In this document: one piece after another, positions 7,962 through 15,718 of the stretch
Numbering within the stretch: the stretch's first letter is position 1
How the letters are laid out: each line of letters begins with the position of its first letter
Origin: Burkholderiales bacterium
GTDB lineage: Bacteria > Pseudomonadota > Gammaproteobacteria > Burkholderiales > Burkholderiaceae_A
Length of the DNA stretch: 32,380 bases
Assembly (NCBI GenBank): GCA_030834045.1
Contig: JAURFZ010000002.1
Location: forward strand, 1-32,380
Direction of reading: 5' to 3'
Translations under genes and position numbers: made by a program
The notes under the pieces: model-generated
Databases searched by the model: none
Told to the model about the DNA's origin: nothing
What the model saw: the letters and a program-made list of their open reading frames with translations, nothing else

Positions 7962-8953
7962 TGGGCAAGCTCCTTTAGCTGTTTGTAAAGATCATCCGAA
8001 ATCGAAATACCATTGCGCTCGGCCTGGCGTCGAAGGCCAAAGCGTCGCTCACCAGGAAGTCGCACCTCGGGGTCCTGGCTAATATAGGTAATAAGGTCTT
8101 CCATACGCTGGAAATAACCCTCTTGCGACCTCAGCCCGATGTCGATGGCAAGTAAGGCCTGGGCAATACGAGGCCGGTTGCCTTCGAGCTCGAAAAAGGA
8201 GTCGGCCTCAAAGCCATAGGCCGAGTTGGAAACGGCCACGCAGAGCGCCTCAACCATAAAGGCAAGCATGGCGCCCTTGGCCCCGCCTGCAGGCACCATC
8301 ATTCCTGTGAGACCTTCCTTGGGGTCCGTGGTGGGTTCGCCTTTGGAGTTTAAAGCCCAACCCTCGGGAATGGACTCGCCTTTTTGCGCGGCAACCATAA
8401 GCTTGCCGCGAGCCACCGCGCTTAAAGAGAGGTCAATGAGAACAGGGTCGGCCTTGACCCGAGGAAAGGCTGCGGCAATAGGGTTGGTTCCAAAGACAGC
8501 GCGACGACCTCCCCACATGGGCATAGCCGCAGGTGAGTTGCCCACCACCAATCCAATGAGACCCTGACGAGCAAGGTCTTCTGCGAAATGACCCGCCACT
8601 CCAAAATGGTGGCTGTTGGCAACCGCAATGAAGGACACGCCCTGGGTCTTGGCCCGCGCTGCCGCCTCGGCAACGGCAAGTTGCATGGCAGGAAAGGCAA
8701 ACCCCTCTTGGGCATCGACAACAGCTGCTGCGGGACGGCTTGCAACGACGCAGGGCTTAGCCTGGGCATTCACACGCCCCACACGAACATGACCCGCATA
8801 CTGAGGTACCCGCGACAGCCCATGCGAGGCCATGCCATCGGCATCGGCACGAACCAATGACTTGGCAGTGATTTGCGCAGCCCTTGCCTGCACACCTGAG
8901 GCCTCAAGGGCCTTGGCGGCAAGGTTTTCAGCGTCAATAAGACTAAGGTTCAT
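7958..8953 (-). CDS. Malate/L-lactate dehydrogenase family (Ldh2) oxidoreductase, (R)-sulfolactate dehydrogenase ComC-like
   Basis: A 331-residue NAD(P)-dependent 2-hydroxyacid dehydrogenase of the Ldh2/ComC/YlbC fold, unrelated to ordinary LDH/MDH. Family motifs visible are SHGLSRVPQY near residues 45-55, NSHHFGVAGHFAEDLA and FGTNPIAAAFP. The ATG at 8953 is used; the reading from 8965 needs a TTG directly abutting the AAAGG sequence. ComC enzymes interconvert (R)-sulfolactate and sulfopyruvate, while family relatives act on malate, ureidoglycolate and others. The neighbouring SlcC-like gene of opposite stereochemistry and the sulfonate genes elsewhere in the window favour sulfolactate. The family is certain; the substrate is inferred. 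Confidence 0.85.
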   Translation of the reverse strand: MNLSLIDAENLAAKALEASGVQARAAQITAKSLVRADADGMASHGLSRVPQYAGHVRVGRVNAQAKPCVVASRPAAAVVDAQEGFAFPAMQLAVAEAAARAKTQGVSFIAVANSHHFGVAGHFAEDLARQGLIGLVVGNSPAAMPMWGGRRAVFGTNPIAAAFPRVKADPVLIDLSLSAVARGKLMVAAQKGESIPEGWALNSKGEPTTDPKEGLTGMMVPAGGAKGAMLAFMVEALCVAVSNSAYGFEADSFFELEGNRPRIAQALLAIDIGLRSQEGYFQRMEDLITYISQDPEVRLPGERRFGLRRQAERNGISISDDLYKQLKELAQ

Positions 8954-8961
8954 GAAGCAGT

Positions 8962-9885
8962 TCAACCTTTCGAGAGTTGATGGAGCTCGTTCGCAACACG
9001 CTCGGCAATAAGACCACTCACCCGCTGATTGCTATCTTGCGTGACCCCAGAGATATGCGGTGTGACGATGACATTGGCAAGGCGTGCTAGCTCGGTTGGC
9101 GCAGGTAAAGGTTCCGTCTCAAAGACATCAATGGCAGCACCACCAAGATGGCCCGACGTTAAAGCCTTTAGTAAGGCCTGCTCATCGACAATGCCACCCC
9201 GCGAGGTGTTAATAAGAATACTGCCAGGCTTCATAGAAGCAATAACCTTTGCATTAAACATAGAGGCCGTTGAAGCCAAGTAAGGAACATGAATCGAGAT
9301 GACGTCTGCGGTCTGCAGGAGGTCTTCGAAGCTCAGAAGCTCTATGTTGGTGGGGGCCTGCTTTAGAAATGGGTCGTGGCCGGTGCATTCAAAGCCAAAG
9401 CTCTGAGCAAGCCGCGCGACTCTGCAGCCAATATCGCCAAGACCCACAATCCCAAGCTTACGTCCTGGAGCCTCGCGACCATCGGACGACTCGGCGCGAC
9501 ACCAGCCTTTGGCCTGCATGCCTTGCATGGCGGCGGGAAGCCTGCGAAGCAGGGCCACCGCGCTCACCACCACATACTCCGCTACCGAGTGTGCATTGGC
9601 GCCTGTTGCCGGAATAACCTTAATACCGCGTGCCTTGCAGGCTTCGAGGTTGATGTTGTCCAGGCCCACACCCAGTCGGCCCACAAGCTTGAGCCTAGGT
9701 GCCAAATGAAGCAGGCTCTCGGTCACCTTAGTCTGGTTGCGAACAATCAAGGCATCGGCATTCGCAAGCTCATCGACAAGCTGCTCGGGCTGGGCAAAAG
9801 CATCTGGCTTGTGAACAACCTGGAACTGCTGCCGCAGGCGCGCGACCGCCTGCTCGTCCATGAACTCTGTGATTAGAATAACCAT
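8962..9885 (-). CDS. D-isomer-specific 2-hydroxyacid dehydrogenase, (S)-sulfolactate dehydrogenase SlcC-like
   Basis: A 307-residue NAD-dependent dehydrogenase of the phosphoglycerate dehydrogenase group. The nucleotide-binding motif is GIVGLGDIGCRVA. The catalytic triad is visible as Arg in NTSRGG, Glu in DVFETEPLP and His in TPHISG. The ATG at 9885 (MVILITEFMDEQAV) matches how these enzymes usually begin; the longer frame would need a TTG and includes promoter-like DNA. SlcC of Chromohalobacter oxidises (S)-sulfolactate to sulfopyruvate and pairs with ComC to racemise sulfolactate, just as two such genes sit together here. It is the first gene of the ten-gene operon. No Shine-Dalgarno is seen before the ATG, and an inverted repeat overlaps it. 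Confidence 0.83.
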   Translation of the reverse strand: MVILITEFMDEQAVARLRQQFQVVHKPDAFAQPEQLVDELANADALIVRNQTKVTESLLHLAPRLKLVGRLGVGLDNINLEACKARGIKVIPATGANAHSVAEYVVVSAVALLRRLPAAMQGMQAKGWCRAESSDGREAPGRKLGIVGLGDIGCRVARLAQSFGFECTGHDPFLKQAPTNIELLSFEDLLQTADVISIHVPYLASTASMFNAKVIASMKPGSILINTSRGGIVDEQALLKALTSGHLGGAAIDVFETEPLPAPTELARLANVIVTPHISGVTQDSNQRVSGLIAERVANELHQLSKG

Positions 9886-9924
9886 GATATATGTATCATA
9901 TACATGACTTGCATTATGGCACAA
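9884..9924 (-). promoter_or_regulatory. Promoter with overlapping palindromic operator at the operon start
   Basis: On the minus strand a sigma70-like pair is visible: TTGTGC (9919-9924), an 18-nt spacer, then TATGAT (9895-9900). The predicted transcription start falls within a few bases of the ATG at 9885, implying a very short or absent leader. Two overlapping inverted repeats cover the -10 and start codon: ATGATA-4-TATCAT (9884-9899) and ATGTAT-3-ATACAT (9891-9905). Such AT-rich short palindromes are typical of GntR-family operators. No GntR gene is in this window, so the regulator is unknown. Confidence 0.55.
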
Positions 9925-10010
9925 AACAGTCCGAATTCGGCCTACGGATTGACCCTAGAAGGGCTTTGCCAGGATCTCTCGGAGCAATCGCCTGCAACGT
10001 GATGCCACGG

Positions 10011-11408
10011 CTATTTTGCTGCCAAACCGAGCGCCTGGTTTACCAGCCCCCTTAATGACTTTTGAAGCTTACGCCGCTGGGCTGCAAAGACGGGGTCCTG
10101 GCAGAGGTTCTTAAGCTCATAAGGGTCTTCCTTAAGATCGTAGAGCTCATCAAGTTCACCTGCCTGCCCCCGATTCACCCAGTGAATATATTTGTAGCGT
10201 TGGGTTCGTATGGCCTTGTAGGTCATTCCGACCAGCCAGGGCATAGCATTTTCTGCCCAATACTCCACCATGAAAGACTTTCGGTGCTTGGCCTTTGCAG
10301 ACTGAAAGACTGGGACCATCGACTGCCCTTGAATATGTTGACCAGGCTGACCCCCTGCAAGCTCAATAAGTGTGGGAGCAATGTCCTGACAGATGACGAG
10401 CTGAGATCGGTTCGAACCCGATGGAATCATTGGCGGATAACGCACAGCAAAGGGGGATCGAATACCCTCCTCGTAGGCAAAACGACGTTCTGGCCCAAGG
10501 CCATGCTCACCGAAGAAATACCCGTTATCACCAAAGAAAATAATGCAGGTGTTATCAAGCTCACCCTGCTCGTCTAGCGTCTGCAGAATACGGCCGACAC
10601 CCTCGTCCACACTGGCCATCATCTGGGCCCGAAGCCGAATCTCTTGCTGGGTTCCTGCCTGCAGCGCCTTCAATAAAGTCTTGGCTGCCGGCTTTTTCTT
10701 CAGTTCAAGGCATTCCTTCCAGGCGGGTTTGTTTTTTACAACCTCTTCGGCCGAGAGCATGTTGGGAGTTGAAGGAAAGACATCGTTTTTGTAGAGCCCC
10801 TGGTGACGTTTGGGAACAATGTAACCACCATTAGGAAGAATGGTGAGCTTGCCATCGGCCGCCTGGTCCGCATCGGGATGCACCGCCTTGTGCGCATAGA
10901 AAAGAGAGAAGGGTTTGGTGCGTTTGCGTTTTAAATAATCCACTGCATAGTCATTCATGATGTCGGTCATGTAGCCCTTGTGGGCACTGTAGCGTCCGTT
11001 CTTGTTGAGTACAGGATCGTTCAGTCGGCCATGACCGTCGTAGCTAATCCAGTGGTCGTAGCCTGGTCGCGGCTTGCCGTCATTGCCCATATGCCACTTG
11101 CCAATGTGAGCCGTTTCATAGCCCAGTTGCTGCAGCTCGAGGTGGTAGTTGGGTAGCCTATGGCTCATGGCGTCGCGGGCGACATTATCAATAACACCAT
11201 GACGGCTTGCATACTGGCCCGACATAACGGAGGCCCTGTTGGGGGAACAGATTGGTGTAGTGTGAAAGGCTCGCGTAAAAAGCGCTCCCTCGTGTGCTAT
11301 GCGATCGATATTGGGCGTCTTCATGTAAGGATGACCTCCGGCCCCGAACTCGTCATAACGAAGGTCGTCAATCAGTATGACCAAAAAATTGGGCTTTCTT
11401 TTTTTCAT
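10011..11408 (-). CDS. Type I sulfatase (formylglycine-dependent), cytoplasmic
   Basis: A 465-residue alkaline-phosphatase-superfamily sulfatase. The metal-binding start NFLVILIDDLRYDE carries the paired Asp (D14, D15). The maturation signature C-S-P-N-R-A-S begins at C54, the Cys converted to formylglycine. The second metal site is seen in FFGDNGYFFGEHG, and GKWHMG is also present. There is no signal peptide, so it acts inside the cell on an imported sulfate ester. The start is ATG 11408 with AAGGAG 6 nt upstream; the extended reading begins at TTG and covers the ribosome site. No formylglycine-generating enzyme is in the window. Choline-sulfatase-like or other alkyl/aryl sulfatase activity is possible; the substrate is not determined. 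Confidence 0.9.
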   Translation of the reverse strand: MKKRKPNFLVILIDDLRYDEFGAGGHPYMKTPNIDRIAHEGALFTRAFHTTPICSPNRASVMSGQYASRHGVIDNVARDAMSHRLPNYHLELQQLGYETAHIGKWHMGNDGKPRPGYDHWISYDGHGRLNDPVLNKNGRYSAHKGYMTDIMNDYAVDYLKRKRTKPFSLFYAHKAVHPDADQAADGKLTILPNGGYIVPKRHQGLYKNDVFPSTPNMLSAEEVVKNKPAWKECLELKKKPAAKTLLKALQAGTQQEIRLRAQMMASVDEGVGRILQTLDEQGELDNTCIIFFGDNGYFFGEHGLGPERRFAYEEGIRSPFAVRYPPMIPSGSNRSQLVICQDIAPTLIELAGGQPGQHIQGQSMVPVFQSAKAKHRKSFMVEYWAENAMPWLVGMTYKAIRTQRYKYIHWVNRGQAGELDELYDLKEDPYELKNLCQDPVFAAQRRKLQKSLRGLVNQALGLAAK

Positions 11409-11414
11409 GTGGGT

Positions 11415-11420
11415 CTCCTT
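11415..11420 (-). promoter_or_regulatory. Shine-Dalgarno that fixes the sulfatase start
   Basis: AAGGAG lies 6 nt before the ATG at 11408 on the minus strand. It falls inside the longer open frame that would start at the TTG at 11426, so that longer start is unlikely. The rest of the 123-nt gap to the divergent metallophosphoesterase must hold both promoters. I see no strong consensus hexamers there. Confidence 0.7.
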
Positions 11421-11531
11421 GTTCAAAGTTTGTCATCCTAACGTGTCAACACGCTTTCGATTAGATGCTCAAGCAATTATGCGCATAATAGTCCGATCAA
11501 CAGCGGGCTAAGTTAACCAAGGGTATTTCCC

Positions 11532-13358
11532 ATGACGACCTCTTCCAATGGCAATTCCATCATCCGGCCAAAAGGCTCTCCAACCCCTCGGTATACATTT
11601 GCAGTTGTCGCAGATACTCATGTCAATGAACTCGACATTGGGGGAACATCACCCTACGAGACTAACGCCTACGCAAATCAAAGGGCCCGTTATGTCTTTG
11701 AACAGCTTGCAGAGATCGAATCAGAGCTTGCATTCGTTGTTCACTTGGGCGACATCGTTCATCCTGTTCCAGGTCTACCAAGCTTTGAGCAGGCTGTCAC
11801 CGAGTTCAAAGCCATTGCAGGCTGCCTAAAAATTCCTCTTTACTGCGTGCCTGGTAATCATGATGTTGGCGACAAAAAAGTTGACTGGATGCCGGCCGAT
11901 CACGTTAGTAGCAGCTACTTAAAAAAGTACCGCCAGCATTTTGGGAAAGACTTTTTTGAGTTTTCTTTCCAGAGCGATCAGTTTGTTTTTCTAAACACTG
12001 TTCTTATGAACTCCGGATTGGCCGAGGAGGAAGAGCAACGCAACTGGCTTGAACAAATCCTTAGCAGGCCTTGCACAGGGCGTCGTTACGTGTTCATGCA
12101 CTACCCACCTTATTTGTGGCGTGAGGACGAGCCGGGCAACTACGACAACATCGACCAGCCTGCTCGGTCCTGGCTTTTGGGTTTGCTCAGGCAGCCCGGC
12201 ATCGACACAATCTTTGCAGGTCATGTTCATAATTTTTGGCTTGACCGAATTGGTGAAGCGAATTTCTTCATGCTTCCATCAACGGCATTTATGCGGCACG
12301 ATTTTTCCGCCTTCTACCGTATTGCGCCAGCAGTCGAGTTCGGACGAGGCGACCCAGGGCGATTCGGTTATTTCCTGGTCGATGTCTTTGAGAGCGAATC
12401 GGTGGTTTACTCAATTCGAACCCAGGGTGAGCGCCAGCTCCCCGGCAGGCCAACCGCGAAAACCCAACTGCTTGCAACACACCCACGGGTGTCGACGTTT
12501 CCAAATGTTGGTGTTGAACTTCGCCACCCTTGGGCACAGTCCGAGCAAATTACGGCAACCGGTGGTGTCCAAGAGTTCGGCCGAAAGTTTGCCCGCAATG
12601 ACTACCCTCTGCAGGCGCTTCTTGAAATGGGAACAAGGCTCGTAAAGATTCCCGAAATTGATGTTCGCACCCAGGAATCACGTGAGCGTATTCCCCTGCT
12701 TCGGGGGCAGGGTATTTCCGTGTGGATGACCAAACTTGGTGCCCCCAGCGATGCGCTTCTAAGCCAGGATAACCTTCAAGTTGATGCTATGGAATGCAAT
12801 CAAAGACTTGTTGATTTTAATCGGGTCAAAGATCGCTATCAGGCCTTTACCAAGGCTACTGGCATTGGGCTGTTTTTATCGCCACTTCGAGATGAAGGCC
12901 TTGAGAAACAAACCCATGGAAATACCTTCAGCCACTTTATTCGATCTGGGTTTTTAGTTGGTGAATTAGAAGCCCAGACAGACTGGATGCAGAAGATGGT
13001 TGCAGGCAGCTTTCTTAATGGCGTGGTTGTACGCCATGAATTTCACCAAGAACTTGCTATGGTCACTGAAGATTGCGCAGCCTGGGCGAAGACCTGTGGA
13101 TGCTCAGTTCAAATTTCTATTAAAACGTCAGGCCCATCAACTGCCGCCCTTAACGGTGACACTGAAAGGCTAAGGCAGTTAACGCAGCAAGCCCTCAGTC
13201 TTTGCCTAAAACACCCTAATCTATTTTTTATTTTCGACACCTTTGCCGATGTCGACCGTGGCTATTATCCAAGGCTTGGCTTCATTGATGGGCACTTCAA
13301 CTTAAGACCTGCGGGCCTGCAATGGCAGAAGGCCGTTGCAACAGGCGAGGCTTACTAA
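11532..13358 (+). CDS. Calcineurin-like metallophosphoesterase with large uncharacterised C-terminal domain
   Basis: A 608-residue protein. Residues 20-300 form a calcineurin-type phosphoesterase with all dimetal motifs: VADTHVNE, HLGDIVH, PGNHDVG, MHYPP and AGHVHNF. Residues 310-608 are a separate domain I do not recognise. Its end (FDTFADVDRGYYPRLGFIDG followed by HFNLRPAG) and alternating hydrophobic strands look like a TIM-barrel, perhaps a sugar-phosphate isomerase or glycosidase-like fold. There is no signal peptide. It is divergent from the sulfatase and tail-to-tail with tauE, the two stop codons interlocking. Base composition looks somewhat more AT-rich than its neighbours, by eye. 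Cleavage of a phospho- or related ester of a sulfonated/sulfated compound is speculation. The family call for the N-terminal half is secure. Confidence 0.85.
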   Translation: MTTSSNGNSIIRPKGSPTPRYTFAVVADTHVNELDIGGTSPYETNAYANQRARYVFEQLAEIESELAFVVHLGDIVHPVPGLPSFEQAVTEFKAIAGCLKIPLYCVPGNHDVGDKKVDWMPADHVSSSYLKKYRQHFGKDFFEFSFQSDQFVFLNTVLMNSGLAEEEEQRNWLEQILSRPCTGRRYVFMHYPPYLWREDEPGNYDNIDQPARSWLLGLLRQPGIDTIFAGHVHNFWLDRIGEANFFMLPSTAFMRHDFSAFYRIAPAVEFGRGDPGRFGYFLVDVFESESVVYSIRTQGERQLPGRPTAKTQLLATHPRVSTFPNVGVELRHPWAQSEQITATGGVQEFGRKFARNDYPLQALLEMGTRLVKIPEIDVRTQESRERIPLLRGQGISVWMTKLGAPSDALLSQDNLQVDAMECNQRLVDFNRVKDRYQAFTKATGIGLFLSPLRDEGLEKQTHGNTFSHFIRSGFLVGELEAQTDWMQKMVAGSFLNGVVVRHEFHQELAMVTEDCAAWAKTCGCSVQISIKTSGPSTAALNGDTERLRQLTQQALSLCLKHPNLFFIFDTFADVDRGYYPRLGFIDGHFNLRPAGLQWQKAVATGEAY

Positions 13359-14167
13359 ACCAATTCAACGGGCAAAAATCGCAGTAAAAAAAAGCCACTG
13401 CTTGCGAGGATAAAAAGCAAAATAAATTGTCTGAGTCGATTCGGAGAAATAAACCCTGTCAGGTGCTGACCTGCTGAGGTTGCAATAATGTAGACAGGAA
13501 GTCCTAGGGCCAAGGGTGGGAACAGTTCTTTCCCCACAAAACCAACTCCAAGCATCAAGGTTATGGTGGCGATTGACATCACTGTGGCGTACAGATGCAT
13601 CATGGAACGCACCAGACGAGGTTCGTTTATTGCGTTCATGAAATAACTCGCCGCCACGGGGCCGCCAATGCCTGTCAAAGCTATAAGGCTCCCACAGGCC
13701 AGACCCAACCCTCGTGAAACGTTGTTCGAAACCCTAGGAAGCAAACGCTGAGCGCCGACCAACATAGCCAAGGCTATGAATGCAATAACGAAACTCGCAA
13801 TCAGGCCAACGACATTGGTATCTAGAATCCCTTGTGCAAATAATCCAATGGGTAGCCCGAGGACTGACCAGAGGACAAACTTATGCAACAGCCTGTAGGT
13901 GTGTGCCTTGTCATAAACCTGTCTGAAGGCTGATCGAAGCAGTAGCAATGGCCCAAACAACTCAAGCAAGATAGAGATGGCAATGGCCTGAGGCATTGCG
14001 TAAATCGACGCCAGAGGAAGGATCATGACCATGGCACCGCCAAAACCGGTAGCGCCTCGCACCAGCCCACCCAATAAAAAGATACCCACCAACATGGTGA
14101 GATGGTTAGTAAGGTTGGGGTCGAGCCATGGGCTTAGTGTTTCTACAGAGGGCAGCATGGCTAGCAT
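13355..14167 (-). CDS. TauE/SafE family membrane permease (putative sulfite/organosulfonate exporter)
   Basis: A 270-residue membrane protein with about eight hydrophobic segments in two halves. The conserved TauE/SafE motif LGGLVRGATGFGGAMVMI is near the N-terminus, and the repeat-half signature LIALTGIGGPVAASY is in the middle. The ATG at 14167 is chosen; a TTG three codons earlier and an ATG three codons later are alternatives, and no clear ribosome site decides. In taurine and sulfoacetaldehyde operons this family is proposed to export sulfite or sulfoacetate, which fits a cell releasing sulfite through Xsc. It lies 20 nt after the SulP gene, probably one transcript, and its stop overlaps that of the convergent metallophosphoesterase. 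Direction and substrate of transport are inferred from context. Confidence 0.85.
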   Translation of the reverse strand: MLAMLPSVETLSPWLDPNLTNHLTMLVGIFLLGGLVRGATGFGGAMVMILPLASIYAMPQAIAISILLELFGPLLLLRSAFRQVYDKAHTYRLLHKFVLWSVLGLPIGLFAQGILDTNVVGLIASFVIAFIALAMLVGAQRLLPRVSNNVSRGLGLACGSLIALTGIGGPVAASYFMNAINEPRLVRSMMHLYATVMSIATITLMLGVGFVGKELFPPLALGLPVYIIATSAGQHLTGFISPNRLRQFILLFILASSGFFLLRFLPVELV

Positions 14168-14187
14168 CGATGACAAGGCGTCAGGGC

Positions 14188-15546
14188 CTAGCTTTTCGAT
14201 GGTCCTTTTTGATCGGGCCCTAAAATACGTTGCACCACAAAAAACAAAAGAACACCCCCAATAAGGGCAGCCTCGAGCGACCAGAACAAGGTTGCCCCCA
14301 TGGTGAAGAGGCAGGCCAGACGATTACTCCAGCCAAGCTCAAGGGTATGACGAAGGTCGCGTCTTTCAATAAGACGCCAGGCCACCACCCACAAAACACC
14401 CGCAATGCAGGCAAGCGGTAAGAGCGTGGCAAATTCACGACCGAAGGCAAGAATCAGAACAAGAAGAAGCGAAGCAATCACCGCGGCCATGGGGGTCTTC
14501 GCACCACTGGCTATGTTGACCCCAGAGCGATTAAACGAACCGCTGGTTGGGTAGGATGAAAAGAAAGAGCCGGTAAGGTTTCCAAGACCCTGCCCAATCA
14601 CCTCCTGCGTGCCGTTAAAGGCAATGCCTTGGCGCGTGGCCATAGCACGCGAAATGGCAGAGGCCTCTGCGAGCGCAAGCATGGTCATCACCAGGCAAGG
14701 CACGAGAAGAGATGGCAAAACCTCGAGCGGCGGAATGGGCCAGGAGAGCAACGGCAGTGCGCTGGGCAGAGCAGAGACGGCCGGAAGGCTTGGCCGACCA
14801 AGCCAGTGCGTAAGCAGCCAGGTGACAGCCGAGGCAAGCAAAAGACCGAAGAACATGGCGGGCAGTCGCCGTGAGACCTTCTCAAACAACAGGATGAAAA
14901 CAATGGTCATCACCGCGATGGCCAATGGGAAAAAATTAATTTGATCGAGTCGCTCGAGGACTTGGCCTGCTGTGACAAGGATGGAGGTGGTGCGTTCAAG
15001 CGACAGGCCAAGCGCGGTGCCCACCTGGCTGTTTGCGATGAGCACTGCTGCACCGATGGTGAAGCCCAGAATAACCGCGTGCGGAACTTTTTCAACGAGC
15101 CTACCCAGGCCTGAGATACCAATAGCGAGTTGCAGAACGCCCACCATAAACGTGAGACTAAGCACCAGCGCCACGTAGTCTGGGCTGCCCGGAGTAGCGA
15201 GTGGCGCAACCAATGCAAGCGTGGTGAGCGAAATGGCATTGGCGGGACCCGTGACCATGACCCGGCTTGAGCCCCACAGCGCAGCAACAACGCAGGGCAC
15301 CATCGCCGCGTAAAGACCGTACTGAGGGGGCATGCCCGCCAAGGTGGCAAAGGCAACGCCCTGGGGCAGAACAACTGTTGCACCGGTGAGGCCTGCCCAG
15401 ACGTCCGACTGCACATGGCCTGACTTTGGCCACTGAGGAAGCCAGTGAAGAAAAGGGAAGAGTCTGCGCCACATAGTTAGCTTGGGCGGAATTACCGACG
15501 GAGGAAGAGGAATAACCTCTTTGAAAACTGGAACATTTTGACCCAT
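14188..15546 (-). CDS. SulP family inorganic anion (sulfate) permease lacking STAS domain
   Basis: A 452-residue SulP/SLC26-type transporter. Residues 45-435 hold the membrane domain, with the N-terminal signature DVWAGLTGATVVLPQGVAFA, MVTGPANAISL, and the C-terminal family motif SSYPTSGSFNRSGVNIASGA. The protein stops right after the last helix, with only about 12 residues remaining (LGPDQKGPSKS). The cytoplasmic STAS domain found in most bacterial SulP proteins (usual length 500-600) is absent. The ORF has a clean stop and no STAS remnant follows, so this is not a recent frameshift. It could take up sulfate or release the sulfate formed by SoeABC. It is divergent from iclR. Confidence 0.9.
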   Translation of the reverse strand: MGQNVPVFKEVIPLPPSVIPPKLTMWRRLFPFLHWLPQWPKSGHVQSDVWAGLTGATVVLPQGVAFATLAGMPPQYGLYAAMVPCVVAALWGSSRVMVTGPANAISLTTLALVAPLATPGSPDYVALVLSLTFMVGVLQLAIGISGLGRLVEKVPHAVILGFTIGAAVLIANSQVGTALGLSLERTTSILVTAGQVLERLDQINFFPLAIAVMTIVFILLFEKVSRRLPAMFFGLLLASAVTWLLTHWLGRPSLPAVSALPSALPLLSWPIPPLEVLPSLLVPCLVMTMLALAEASAISRAMATRQGIAFNGTQEVIGQGLGNLTGSFFSSYPTSGSFNRSGVNIASGAKTPMAAVIASLLLVLILAFGREFATLLPLACIAGVLWVVAWRLIERRDLRHTLELGWSNRLACLFTMGATLFWSLEAALIGGVLLFFVVQRILGPDQKGPSKS

Positions 15547-15576
15547 AATTTAGCGAATGAGGGCAAACGAGTCAAA

Positions 15577-15612
15577 CGCTAAGTTAAATGCCAAGTTAAG
15601 CGCCAAGTTAAA
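15577..15612 (+). repeat. Three tandem 12-bp repeats between sulP and iclR
   Basis: Three imperfect 12-bp units are in perfect phase: CGCTAAGTTAAA, TGCCAAGTTAAG, CGCCAAGTTAAA. The shared core is GCYAAGTTAA. The block lies 31 nt upstream of the sulP ATG and before the preferred iclR ATG, where a shared operator or promoter is expected. If iclR started at 15557 the block would encode NAKLNAKLSAKLK. The same core GCTAAGTTAA appears at 11507-11516, just before the metallophosphoesterase start, which favours a DNA-level role. Confidence 0.6.
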
Positions 15613-15718
15613 GTCCAGTCCAATGGCCAGGGGCGCAACCCGCTTGAAAACAATCGCCAAGGCTGGCTCTAAGCCTTCGGTGACTGCCGAACTTCGGGTA
15701 TCACCGGCCTTGGCGCCA

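Noticed and set aside
9925-10010. Terminator between the sulfatase and the slcC-like gene
   Set aside because: Only very short stems such as GTG-4-CAC are present and no T-run follows, so no terminator is claimed.
15557-15718. N-terminal extension of the IclR regulator
   Set aside because: Low-complexity sequence with phased DNA repeats, leaves 10 nt to a divergent gene, and IclR proteins normally begin just before the HTH; kept only as an alternative.
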